In this document: positions 24,601 to 35,238 of the stretch, piece after piece
Layout of the letters: every line of letters begins with the position of its first letter
Position numbering within the stretch: position 1 is the first letter of the stretch
DNA from: Miscanthus floridulus
Taxonomy: Eukaryota; Streptophyta; Magnoliopsida; Poales; Poaceae
Reading direction: 5' to 3'
Length of the DNA: 64,000 nucleotides
NCBI RefSeq assembly: GCF_019320115.1
Contig: NC_089593.1
Location: 15,342,789-15,406,788 of the forward strand
Notes under the pieces: model-generated
Database searches by the model: none
What the model saw: only the letters and a program-made list of their open reading frames with translations
Told to the model about the DNA's origin: nothing
Made by a program: the position numbers and the translations under genes

Positions 24601-27600
24601 ACTGAAAACACGAGGAGAAGAGGGAAGGGGGCAGGTTAAAACCACATTCCAGCTGAATCCATACCTGGTGTAAGGTATGAGCTTAACAGTATTGTCTGCC
24701 GATAGTACTGTGCATGCCGATCCAAGTACCTTGGACATCAATGAAAAATCTTAATTAATATGAATATAGTTTGAGAATACACATAAATAACTAATAATAA
24801 ATCGCCATGAAAATTGACAGTCCAATATACAGAGAGTCGATGTTATCAGAGCATGAACCTAAAAATATTCAAGGAAACAGAATTACCATGGCCTAATTCG
24901 CATCACATTGGTTCCATGTTCTTTTGATGGCAACTGATTAAGTTGTTCAAACACAGCCTCCAGATGCTCCCAGTTCTACATCCATGCATAAACTCTCATT
25001 TGTACCAAAAGGTATAAAACCAAATATAAGTTGAAAAACATGTAAGCCATGAAGTTTACCTGCATAGATATCACATCCACATGATCAACAACCACTATCT
25101 GCATACAAACCATTTTAGAAATAAGTAAACAAGGAGAAAGGAGAAACAGAAGGAAAAAATGCACTCTGTTCCATTACTAAGTACAAGTCTATGTTGAGAT
25201 ACAAAATTTTGAATTAGTTCTTGTTCAAATAGACTAATACATTATCAATCTGCAACATAAAATATTCTCAAGTACTTTGGGTGAAAGATACAATTTATAC
25301 GTTTTTTTTCATGTGAATCTGGATTGTCGACATATTATTTATGGTTTAACAAAAAGACTTGTATCTAGTAATGAGGTGGCGAATACATCATAGGATCAAG
25401 GGAACTAACTTCAATTGAAGATAGGAAATCAAAATCTTTCTCCTTGCCATGTTCTCCTCCATCAATTTTCTGATAACATAAAAGCATAAAGCATAAACAA
25501 TAGAACTCCATAACAATAAACATGTTCTAGAAGTTCAATTTAATGTAATTGATTAGAAAGCAAAGTTATGTGATGAGATGAAAGAAATTGGCGTTTAACA
25601 ATAAAAAAAGAAATAAAGATAAAAAGTTTATGGCTGCTATATAGCTAAGTTCTAATGGTGTGGCATACAAAAGACTTTTAGATGGGATAACCGCCTTAAT
25701 CGCTGGTAGACTTTTTGTTTATTTGGATCACAAAGAATTTTGTGTGGCGTACCAGTCAGGCCTTTTGATTTTTTCCCCCTTTCTAGGACTAGCGTGTGAG
25801 CAATTTGGCAAAGAAGGAACAAGATGGGCCATTGAGAAGAAGTTTTCTATTAAGACAACAGAGTATTTTCTGCTGGATTGTCTTGTTTGCAGGGATGGAG
25901 TTTGCTACAAAAGGAGGGGAACAAGATGAAGATTGACAAGATCATAGCAGGGATGCTGAAATGGCTTGGTTTCAGTGTTTTATACCCCCATCAAAGTTCA
26001 GTATATCAGACAAATCTCCAATCATGCTTGAAATGCCTAAACTTGATGACGCTATTTATTGCTTTCAATAATACTGTTTCGTCCATCCAATCAGACAGGT
26101 GCCATCATTTAGATTGACCAATCCAACAGCTAATCTCTATGAAGGCTTTCTTAATGCATTTTCCTCAACCAGCATTTTCCCGAGGATCCTGTCCTGCAGC
26201 AGTTGCTACTTCTCAAATCCATCACACTAGAAGTGTAGTGCCATTTACATTTACCTGTACCCATATCCAAATAAATTACATGGCCTAACAAGTTGTGCCA
26301 TCAGCACTATGATACATTCTGCATACTCCTCCCATTCTACGAAGCAAGATTGCAAAACCACCAAAAAAAACAGCTTCTTGCTGGCATACAGCTGTTCCCA
26401 CCTGGATCTCCCCACAATACTACTGGCAAACCACCACCAGTCAATGTTATCAAGTCGTCTGACTAATCGCGATTAGTCAGCCTGATCGGTGCCTTGGCAA
26501 TCAGCTATGCACTATGATTAGTCGCGATTAGTCACGACTAGTCGGGATGATTGGTGCCATGGCAACTAGGATTGATTAGACGATTTGATAATATTTCACC
26601 AGTGTCATATCCTAAGTATTCTAGCAATTTCCATATACTTTTCAGGAGTACATCAAATTCTAGATCAATGGGACAACAGCATACAAGGTCTGCCCAGAAT
26701 AAGAGTAATGTACAACTGCAGAACATGAGTAAGTACAGGTTATCAAGTCTATGAAGAAATCTTGTTTTTTGAAAAAAAAAAATACTTACACGTTTCAGCG
26801 CTAAAGGAGATGCAACTATTATATCAGAAGAATAGAAGTTACTGTACAGCTTAATAGATTTCCTGCAGAAACATTAGTGCAAACGTTAATTATTTAGATG
26901 TTCTCAGTCGATGTGCTAGAAAAAAATAATTAGAGCATATATTCTCTGGAAGACTAGCTTATCTGTTTCTGAAAGTTATTTTTTTGGTTTTAAAAAGTAC
27001 ATAACATTGTATTCCCTTCGTTTCAAAAAATAAGGCACGGTATGACTCGTGGCAGTCTCCAAACTAAACTTTGAGCATTAATTTCTCATAATATATTATT
27101 GATAATGGCAATATCACGTTCATAAGAAAAAAAATCAAATATGAACCCAATGGTTTTTTTAATAAATACTATCCACATATTGTTAGATTAATTGTTGATC
27201 AAAGTTCATGAAGTTTGATCTTAGACTGCGTGTAGCTGTGTACAAAGAAACAGAGTATGCCACCTGCCACACAAATGGGTATCATAGACTAAATTTTTTT
27301 AATTTAAGGCGCCACAACTATTATAGACTAGAACAAACAGCATCATTAAATTACAAAGAATGTGAAACAACTTCTATTCCATAACCAATATCTATTTTAA
27401 AACACCATAACACCTGATGCATTACCAGCAAAGATTTTTTTGAATCAAATTTTTTTTTGCAAAGTGAGTTTCACGAATGAGGACAACTGAATTTAAATGA
27501 CAAAGTCTGAAAATAGAAGATCAAATTATCGAACCGTTGCAAAAGACAAAGACAAGCACGTGACTATGCTTGTTTTGTAGAAGGTAAAGATTCAGTGAAG

Positions 27601-30600
27601 TCCAGGCAAATGGATGACTACTGAACATTGTAATGATGGAAATAAGATAATGACATGAGGGGATTTCCAACAAAGGACTAAAATAAAAGCTGCTGATTGA
27701 ATCTCGAAATGGGAACATAGTGAAATATAGAGTTATAGATCCACGACTCAGTATATATTGAAATCCAAACTTTCAATTAGTCATGTGATAGTAAAAGGAG
27801 GAAAAACCATTTTAAAGAATAATAATCTGTGGGAAGTGTAGAGAAACAAGCTGCAGTCTGAAACTGAAAATTATTATAAGCAACTTAAATACTTAATACT
27901 CCTTCCGTCCCAGTATATTAGGCGCAACTCCCTTGTCCGCACAAACCAAGAAATGCATTTACTCCTGCCCAGCTCCAAGGAAAACGCTTCACTTCTTCTG
28001 CCTCATGCAAGATGCTGTACGAGGGAGAGACAGAGAGAGAAGATCTTGTGCCAGTGTCTAGCTGCATGCGTGTGGGAGCCAAGGAGTGTCCATCCAACAC
28101 CACACTAAATGTTGCATGCACGAAACAGGAGCCCAGAAGATGCCACCCTGTATTCTGGGACTACGAGAAAAGGTAGTTGCGCCTTCTATGAAGGAATGGA
28201 GGGAGTAAATATTAAGTAATTATATAGAATACTCACTTCGTTAATTTTACACCAAAAAGAAAGTGATCATCAATGTCTCCAGCAAAAAGAAGATCAAAGT
28301 CTGCAGGTTTTGTGCTATGTTCAGGTATCCCCTCGCCATCTGATTCACCAAACTCCTTTTTAAATTGTCCCATGGCACTATCCTAGAGAAAAGAGAAAGA
28401 TATCACTTAGCACCAGAAATAAAAGCATTATTATTGATATGGTTACATAACCCTATCAGCTATTGTATCAGCAGAAAACAGGATCAAATGTATGTATAGG
28501 GATAATTGGATTTTTTTTTTATAAATTTGCTTCGCATCTTGAAGAAATCAGAACCCAAATCATTGCATATAAATATAAGGAAATGAAAATTTTACCTTTT
28601 GTGGCAATGGGGAAAGCTGGATCAATCTCTTCACAATGCGTCGCGCAAAACTTTTGAGAGGTAACAAGAAAAGAACCTAAAAATATATTTAGACAAAAGA
28701 AAACAGGATTAATATGATGTATCTTAAAGAGAGGGGCTAGGACAAGATTAAACTTGTGGCTATATATATGAAAGTCACCCCTCCCTAATGGGTGTGAGGT
28801 GTTCTCCTATCTTCCTACATATTTGAGAAATCAGGGAATCAACATAAAGGTCACATGCATCTTAAGAAGCATGACATGCCATGGTTTATAATTACACAAA
28901 AGGATAATGTAGCTGAGCTCTACAGATCACATATAAAACATAATTCCTCATAAATTTTGAGTAAACGTGAGGAGTCTAACTGTCGAGACCGCTTAATTTG
29001 TTCTTATAACCCTATCCACCTCACATAATTATGTCTTTTTCTTCTTGACAACACACATCACAAAGGAAATATTGCAAAACAAATGCAGGATAACACACTA
29101 AAAGGGCGTACCCAGTGCAGAGAGCTTCCGCTCTATGCGGGGTCTGGGGAAGGGTGTCAGTGGCAAGCCTCACCCTCGCCTGTGCAATGCGAGAAGACCG
29201 CGACTCGAACCCAGGACCTTCCGGTCACAGGCAGTAAGACTCTACCGCTTGCACCAGGCCCGCCCTTTAGGATAACACACTAAAGTACAACTAAAAATAT
29301 CTGGTATTGCAATCTCAGTTAATGTATCCATGGCAACAGAACAGGTGCTCAACATTTCAATATTTTTGATGCGATATACCTTCGGGCGCGTAAAACCCTG
29401 ATCAAGGTATGTCTTATCATCCGAAATATCTCTGTCAGCATCATTCCTAAGCTTCGCGTCATTTCTAATTACAACATGTCGCGTCCTATGAACATGATTC
29501 AACTGCACAAGTAGTACGCTCTGCAGATTAGCCAGCACCATTAAAAGGTTCAAGAATAATATCATGACCACAAAGAGATAGTAAAGCTTACAGCATGCAT
29601 AAGATATGCGTCCATGGTACTGGAATCAGGACCATTACTTTTCAGATAAAATGGCTTCTTATTGCAATGCATTATGTCACGATAACTGTTACCTACAGTA
29701 ATACATTAAGAATAAAATTATATCTAGCATTAAGGAAAATAGAAAGCATACCATACATCGTATTGTGAGCAAATTTAAAAAGATACAGCCCTAATTTGGC
29801 TGTTTAGTTACTGTATATCACAGAAAGTAGGGTTGGGAATTGACTGGTGGAGCTAAAATTGTATCAGTAACCCTTCTTTTCCGCAATATGATTAGACCAA
29901 GGATCGAATAGGCATACACCATGAATAGACTTCACTCTTTGGGATTTAGAACAACTAAAAGTGCTATCTTGTTCCATATATAAAAAGTAACACAAATGGC
30001 CAAGTGTAAGATCAACACTTCAGTAACAGTGGTAAAAAAAGTCACCAGGCAACAGCTGGTTCATGCTAGATTCTAGAAAAAACGGCCAGAGGCGTTATAT
30101 CAAAGAGATAATTTGGATCATTGCCTCGGATTGGTTAACAATTGTGTTGAATCATCAGTAAGCTTGATGTGGATTTATGACCACACTGGACTCTACATCT
30201 AAAAAATAAATTACCAGATTTAAATTCGCCATGCACTTCTTCTTTAATATAATGATACACAGCTCTCATGCAATTTTGGGGAAAAAAATCGCCATGTGGC
30301 CCAAGTACCAGTGGTTTATTCCACATTGGTATTTTTGTTGGGTGATTACAGTAGCATATAATGCTTGTTATCTCAAACATAATATTTTCATGCAAAAAAA
30401 TTGCTGTGAGATGAGGACTAAAGAAAAAGAAAGATACTGTAAAATTTGGCCTTAGGTTGATTGTCAGAATCATGACATTTTGGCAAGGGCTGAGAAGTAG
30501 TTCCTTCCTGGTTTTTTAAAATCTGATAACTTATCACCTAGATACACATTATGTCAAGATACATAGTAAAAGTTATGTATCTAGAAAAGCCAGAACGACT

Positions 30601-33600
30601 TACAATTTGAAAGGGAGGGAGTAACATATAATCCAGAAATAGTTAAAGCAAACAGGTTTAGAGCCACAAATTTCACAAATTCAGCAACCATAAAGCCTGT
30701 TCAGGAGACCTCCAGCTCCACCTATTTCACAAATTCATGAAGGTGGAGCTGGAGTCTGGAAGAAGAGTGAGGGTTGGTGTTTCAGTAAGCTATAATGGTT
30801 CTCATTTAAGATTGGAAACAGAAGCTTAAAACTTCATTTTTAACCTACAACTCTGTATTTTGGTATGCTATAGGAATGGAGCACTCCCAAACAGGCCCGT
30901 AAGTGTAAAACAAGAAAGAACCATGACCTTCACAGCTGTGATTAAGGCAGACAAGGAAGATATGCTGTTTATTGCAATAAAGAGAACTTACAAAGAGAGA
31001 AGAAGCTCATTCGAGAATTTAAATGATTGGATAGCATATGTTGCCAATGGTCTCTCAACTTTCCTTTGACATCATGAAGATGATCATCACAAGCTTCCTA
31101 AAAGAACAAAGCATCAAGGTTCTCCTTAAGATTAATCATCCCAAACTGTCATGCACAGTTGAGAAAGTGTATAAAGTACATAAAATACAAATGTACTTAT
31201 TTTCTAATTAACTCACTTAAAAAAAAAGGGCGTACCCAGTGCAGATTAACTCACTCACTTGCTTATAAAAAAAATATTAGGTACCAAAAACAAGCTTAAG
31301 GTAATAACTGATTTAGTAGTAAATTTTTGAAAGGTCAGCTACAAATTCACACAAATTCAGTGACCAGATTTCAGGGCTGAAAAGATCAAGTTCACCTGCA
31401 ACTTCATATGATGTGTGTGATTCAATTTAGCCTTAAAACATGGAAACCCAATCAAAGAGGTATACAGTTCGACAGTGACCCAATTGCCACTATAATGGGC
31501 ACTGCCATTATGCATAGTTATTTTTCTCGGCAGCATTAGGCATAGTTATTATTCCAGGGTAATATAGCATCCCAACTTGAAACATATTATAGAACATCTC
31601 AATACTGGATAGTACACCCTATCATCTAACAATATTCAGATGACAAGCATATAAATTTCAAAATACAAACATAAGGACTAACCAAAACTATACCTGCACT
31701 TTTTCACCTGTTCCAACCCATTTGGACCTTGGAATGTCCACAGCAGGCATTTCCCATTTAAATTTATAGTTCTTCTTCATCAACGCCTTGACTTCTTCAT
31801 TTGTTATGATGTGGCTTACATGACGATGAAATGAACTGCAAAACAGATAGATGAGACGGTGTTGAAAAAGGAGTGACAATGCACACAACAACAGGAAATG
31901 ACCAATATACAGAAAGGATAAGCATCTTTTGTCACTTCTGCTTACTGATAATCATGGATGGAATTGCAAAGAAAAATTGCCAGTTCAACTGTATCCCAAC
32001 AATAAAAGTCATGAGGGCTAACCTCCTCAGATTGGTCTAAAAAGATTACTACTAACACAAAAGTGGCTGTAGATGAAGTTTTTTTTTTTTAAAAAAGGAG
32101 TTACCTGTTTATCAAAGGCAATCAAATTAGTGATACAAAATTATATACTACAAAAAGATCAAGTTAACATTCTGAAAATGCAAACATGGAACCATAAGAC
32201 TCCACAAAGGTGACAGATAATGAACAAATCATATATGCAGCACTAACCATGAAGTCTCTGTTTCATCAAAACAATCATTTCCATTGTTTATCGTATCACC
32301 TGGCGCATCACCACTAGGAGCGTCATACTCATCCTCTATGTCCTCTTCATCACTCTGCGCTGTGCCTTGAAAGCTCCCATTCTCTTTTTTATCACGTTGA
32401 ACAGCCCCTGCTGCTCCAGATTCAGTATCTACAATTTCTGCTGCACACAATGCAAGTTCAGTAAGAACGAACATGAGCACTATTTTGTCACAGGAAGGGG
32501 AAAAAAAACGAGAGAAAGTGGACGAAGGCCGATGGTGGCACAAACTAGCAACTTAAGCTTCTTACTATGCAAAGAAATTTGAGTTCAAATCTGTCATCGG
32601 TTGAGTAACACCACAATAAAACTCTGTGGTGGCACAAACTAGGAACTTAAGCTTCTTACTACTAGATGCAGACCATTAGAGGCCGGACGCACCATTCCAC
32701 AGACCGCTCTGTACTCGCACTTCACTTCCCCCCGCTCTGCCCGCTGCCGCCACTCGCTCTCTCCCGCACTCACTCCGCCCGCTCCCCCACACTCGATCTC
32801 TCCTGCGCCGCTCCTCCGCCCGCTCTCCTGCCGGCTCTCCGGGCCGTCCCCGGGACGGGGACACCGTGCGCCGCGCCCGCGAGCTCGCTGTGCGCCCGCC
32901 CGCCCGTGCTCCCTTCCTCCCTCCATCCCTCGCCCTCCATGCACCCCCCACTCTCCCTGCGACCCGGCTCCCGCACCCCCACCAAAGACGAGGACGACAG
33001 CGGCGGCTCCGACGAGGTAGCTCGCGGCTGGATCTGAGGCCTGCTCCTCCTCTAGATCTGGATCTGAGCCCTCCTCCTCCTCTGGATCTGAGCCCTCCTC
33101 CTCCTCCCCCTCCTCCTCCTCCTCCTCCTCCTCTAGATCTAAGGGATGCGGCGGTGGCTAGGGTTCCGACGAGCTCTCGGGTCAGATCTCGCCGTGTTAC
33201 ACTGGTTTTTTTTTTTAGATGTTGCAACAAATGATTTCGAATGTTGCAATGGGATTTTTTGGGGTTGTTGCAACAGATGTTTTTGCGATGTTGCAGTACT
33301 ACTGCTTGAGATGTTGCAGTACATTTTTTCGAATGTGGAGCATAATTTTTTGATGTTGCAGTACATGTTTTTCAATGTTGCAGTACACATTTTTTCGTTT
33401 TTGTAGTAGATATTTTTCATTGTTGCATCAGATTTTTTTAGATGTTGCGGTGCATGTTTTTCGATGTTCCAGTAGATATTTTTTCGATGTTGCAGTACAT
33501 ATTTTTCGTTTGTTGCAGTAGATACTTTTCGTTATTGCAGTAGATATTTTTCGATGGTGCAGTGTATGTTTATCAATGTTGCACTACGTATTTTTTTCGA

Positions 33601-34325
33601 TGTTGCAGTTGGGAAGGGGGTGCGTTGGGGAAGGGGGGACAGGAGCGCTTTGGGGAGCGGAGCCGTCGTCGGGGGGCACGACGCAGTGGGGAGTGCTCCT
33701 GCGAGGGCGAGGCAAACGGTTAGGGATGGGGATGGGGATGAGGATGGCGATGGCGATGGGGACAAGGTGCGGAGGCGCGAGGTGCGGACGTGCTGGACGT
33801 GCGCGGGGGCATCCCGATGGAAGCGGGCTCGGTTGCGGGCGATGGGGACGAGGTTGCTGGTTGGGGTTGGGGTTTGGGTTGGGGGGGGGGGGGGGGGGGG
33901 GGGGGGGCATCCATGAGCAGCGCGAGCGACGCTAGCGCCCGGACGTCCGGGCGCTAGCAGTTCCCATAAATGATCCAATGAGGGTCACACGGAGGAGTTG
34001 CTCGTGAAGTCAATAGCCGATTAAGAACTTTCCGCTATTCAGCATTGGACCTAAAGAACCCAACGCAAGAAGAAGAGGATCAGACCTTCATCGTGCTCCG
34101 ACAGTTGGGGATTCTCCTCCCGTAACTCAGCTCCCTGCTTCGCGGACCTTGGCCTCTTTGGCCGGTTCTTCGGTCCTGTGACGACAGCAACAGCAACAGC
34201 AACACGAGGAGGGAAAAGGCACGTTAGGAAAGCTCGAACGGAGGGGAGGAGGTGGCGCCGAATCGGTTCGGGCAGGGCTTCGTACCTCGAGCGGCGGCGG
34301 AAGGCATGGGCTTGCGCTTCCCCAT
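21630..34325 (-). CDS. UTP25: UTP25 / NOF1 / DEF homologue, SSU processome factor, 23 exons
   Basis: UTP25 is a nucleolar U3-snoRNP (SSU processome) protein needed for early pre-18S rRNA cleavages. It has a DEAD-helicase-like fold without the helicase catalytic motifs. Exons, 5' to 3' (high to low): 34325-34286, 34175-34086, 32440-32248, 31835-31694, 31097-30992, 29692-29592, 29502-29380, 28676-28596, 28382-28237, 26862-26790, 25469-25410, 25098-25060, 24975-24887, 24729-24665, 24406-24360, 24263-24204, 23998-23927, 23457-23428, 22806-22712, 22603-22498, 22396-22334, 22237-22166, 21704-21630. The total of 1968 nt is 655 codons plus stop, with no internal stop. Features: basic start MGKRKPMPSAAAR, acidic region about 44-108, QGFTRPK (about 259-265), FYSSDIIVASPLALK, VVDHVDVISMQNWEH in place of a DEAD box, FYHRYKIRG, and C-end MFVFC. 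All introns are GT-AG except the last, which is GC-AG. The acidic region looks shorter than in other plant copies. The placement of exons 1-3 rests on phase and donor/acceptor fit, so it is less certain than the rest. Confidence 0.9.
23013..23357. mobile_element. Tourist-like MITE in UTP25 intron 18
   Basis: A 345-bp element bounded by GGCCTTGTTTAAA and TTTAGGGG...AACTAAACAAGGCC ends, flanked by TAA at 23010-23012 and 23358-23360. The interior has the familiar 'gcgagacgaatttattaagcctaattaatcc' and 'cgcaaattagtcgcaaact' words in inverted arrangement. Confidence 0.85.
26461..26478. repeat. 18-bp perfect palindrome in UTP25 intron 10
   Basis: GACTAATCGCGATTAGTC is its own reverse complement. 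Variants of the same word follow at 26515-26543 (gattagtcgcgattagtc and cgactagtcg), giving a small cluster. Confidence 0.85.
27009..27260. mobile_element. Possible Stowaway-type MITE (worn)
   Basis: The left end attcccttcgtttcaaaaaataag is a typical Stowaway start. The right end tacaaagaaacagagta is only a degraded inverse. It lies in UTP25 intron 9. Confidence 0.35.
27899..28205. mobile_element. Stowaway MITE in UTP25 intron 9
   Basis: The left end CTCCTTCCGTCCCAGTATA plus ttaggcgcaact, and the right end agttgcgccttc...ggaatggagggag, are long inverted repeats. The element is flanked by TA on both sides (27897-27898, 28206-28207), the Tc1/mariner target. It is 307 bp long and sits about 30 bp from exon 9. 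Confidence 0.85.
29103..29268 (-). mobile_element. Au-like SINE in UTP25 intron 7
   Basis: A minus-strand tRNA-derived SINE of about 166 bp. Box A is GGTGCAAGCGG and box B is GGTTCGAGTC. The 3' part reads CCTTCCCCAGACCCCGC...CTGCACTGGGTACGCCC, then a T run, as in the grass Au family. It is flanked by exact 16-bp duplications AGGATAACACACTAAA (29087-29102 and 29269-29284), so the insertion is fairly young. It lies about 95 bp downstream of exon 7. Confidence 0.92.
30518..30622. repeat. Half of a Stowaway-type MITE
   Basis: The segment ends tttgaaagggagggagta at 30622, the outward end of a Stowaway element, and has an inner inverted pair around catagtaaaagttatgtatct. The other end is degraded or missing. 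Confidence 0.35.
30695..30898. mobile_element. MITE, GCCTGTTCAGGAG / CTCCCAAACAGGC ends
   Basis: A 204-bp element in UTP25 intron 5 with imperfect terminal inverted repeats. It has an inner foldback of ccagctccacc... and ggtggagctgg. Confidence 0.6.
31218..31244 (-). mobile_element. Extremely 5'-truncated Au-like SINE (17 bp plus tail)
   Basis: On the minus strand it reads CTGCACTGGGTACGCCC followed by a T tract: only the last 17 bp of the SINE 3' end. It is bracketed by exact 11-bp duplications ATTAACTCACT (31207-31217 and 31245-31255). The duplications show it is a genuine reverse-transcribed insertion and not chance similarity. Confidence 0.85.
32534..32661. repeat. 94-bp tandem repeat in UTP25 intron 2
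   Basis: ggtggcacaaactag(c/g)aacttaagcttcttact occurs at 32534 and again at 32628, 94 bp apart. The second copy abuts the GC-rich insertion that follows. Confidence 0.75.
33066..33133. repeat. (CCT)n / ctcctcctc microsatellite region
   Basis: Two longer ggatctgagccctcctcctcc units precede a (CCT) run that ends 'ctctagatct'. Confidence 0.8.
33861..33907 (+). repeat. G-rich tract with 27-base poly-G, possible G-quadruplex
   Basis: ttggggttggggtttgggtt precedes 27 uninterrupted G (33881-33907). Four or more G-tracts of three or more with 2-3-base loops fit the intramolecular G-quadruplex pattern. Confidence 0.8.
33931..33958. repeat. 28-bp perfect palindrome
   Basis: The arm GCTAGCGCCCGGAC is immediately followed by its exact reverse complement with no spacer. 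It lies at the right edge of the intron-2 insertion. A degraded form (gcgctagcgtccgaacgc) lies at 36469 at the edge of the related inverted copy. Confidence 0.9.
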
Positions 34326-34786
34326 ATCCCTTGGGGATGGCAGTGGAGCACGCCCGACCTGAGGGAGGAGCAGGAACGGGAGGCCGGGCCGGCGGCGCAC
34401 GGCGGAGACGGAGAGGGTTTGACGAGCAGCTCAGGCAAGGGCGTGGCGGCGTCACACCGGGAGATAGCAAGGCAGGGGCAGACTGGGAGGTAGTGAGACA
34501 GGGGCAGACCGGGTGGTAGCGAGGCAGGGGCGGACTGGAAGGTTGAGGTGGAAGGGCGTGGCGGAGACGGGAAGGGTGTCGCGACGGTTGGGATGTGGCG
34601 GCGGTGGGGGGAGGTGGAGCGCGAGTGGAGGCTCGTGACCGGGGAGCAGCGAGGAGCAGTGGGATGGAGGTGGCGGGCTGGCGATGAATCGGGTACAGAG
34701 GTGCGGCGAATCGAGGACTGGTGGCTGCGGACGGACAAGGACTCGAGGAGGAAGACCAGGGGTCCGCAGGCGGGCGGCGGCGGGGA
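34326..34786 (-). promoter_or_regulatory. UTP25 upstream region (presumed 5' UTR/promoter)
   Basis: About 460 bp of GC-rich sequence lies between the UTP25 start codon and the next repeat. No TATA box is evident. The low-complexity 243-codon minus frame (34127-34858) spans the promoter, exon 1 and exon 2 in the wrong frame and is not a gene. Confidence 0.4.
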
Positions 34787-35238
34787 AACCCTGGGCATTC
34801 GGTTAACCGAAACCGTTCGGTTCCGGTTCGTCGGTTCTTTACAAAATTCGGTTAGCATAAAACTGGAACCGATCGATTAGCTACAAAACTTGGAACCGAG
34901 GAAATTCGGTCTCGGTTAGTTTGGTTCGGTTTCGGTTAGAACCGAACTAACCGAGCCATACATTACATCAGCGACATAGAAGGGAAGAAAATGAGAAAAA
35001 TGAAAACCGAGCCATACTATACAGTTCGGTTCTTTTGGTATTAGGCCAATATGTACAGATTCGGTTCTTCGGTTCTGTTCGGTTAACCGAGGTCTGGAAC
35101 CGAATTACCCGATATTATTTCGGTTCCTGAGAACTGGGAACCGAACTAAGAACCGAAATTTTCGGTTTCGGTTAATTCAGTTTCGGTTCCGGTTATTTCG
35201 GTTCGGTTCTCGGTTCTCGGTTATTTTTGCCCAGGGTT
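34787..35238. mobile_element. CGGTT-rich element with ACCCTGGGCA / TGCCCAGGGT ends
   Basis: A 452-bp unit whose ends are inverted repeats (accctgggcattcggtt on the left; aaccgag-type words and ttgcccagggtt on the right). Its interior is almost entirely CGGTTC, GGTTAACCG and AACCGAA words on both strands. It is non-autonomous and sits 0.46 kb upstream of the UTP25 start codon. Confidence 0.7.

Larger units (their letters stand above)
32662..33958. mobile_element. GC-rich repetitive insertion in UTP25 intron 2
   Basis: The block begins with GC-rich leader-like sequence containing an ATG at 32939 and a donor-like GACGAG|gtagct at 33015. A (cct)n run follows. Next are about 20 copies of a 'ttttcgatgttgcagta' word (33220-33605), a GC-rich stretch, a G27 tract, and a 28-bp perfect palindrome at 33931-33958. 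Reading frames occur on both strands but are low-complexity. A relative in the opposite orientation lies at 36464-37230. This looks like an unclassified DNA element, possibly with a captured first exon. The left boundary is uncertain. Confidence 0.5.

Noticed and set aside
25660..26117. Plus-strand frames of 79-89 codons
   Set aside because: They lie in UTP25 intron 10 on the opposite strand, with no recognised motif or splice signals.
29103..29268. tRNA gene
   Set aside because: Box A and B are present but no cloverleaf closes. Flanking 16-bp duplications and the Au-type 3' end show a SINE.
32666..33037. Plus-strand exon-like frame with MHPPLSLRPGSRTPTKDE and a donor at 33015
   Set aside because: Low-complexity start inside a repeat block in UTP25 intron 2, with no downstream exon found. 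It is kept only as a possible captured fragment.
33532..33978. Frames of 100-148 codons around the poly-G tract
   Set aside because: Poly-proline/poly-glycine translations of G/C runs on both strands.
34127..34858. 243-codon minus frame, proline/serine-rich
   Set aside because: Wrong frame across UTP25 exons 1-2 and their promoter; no domain.
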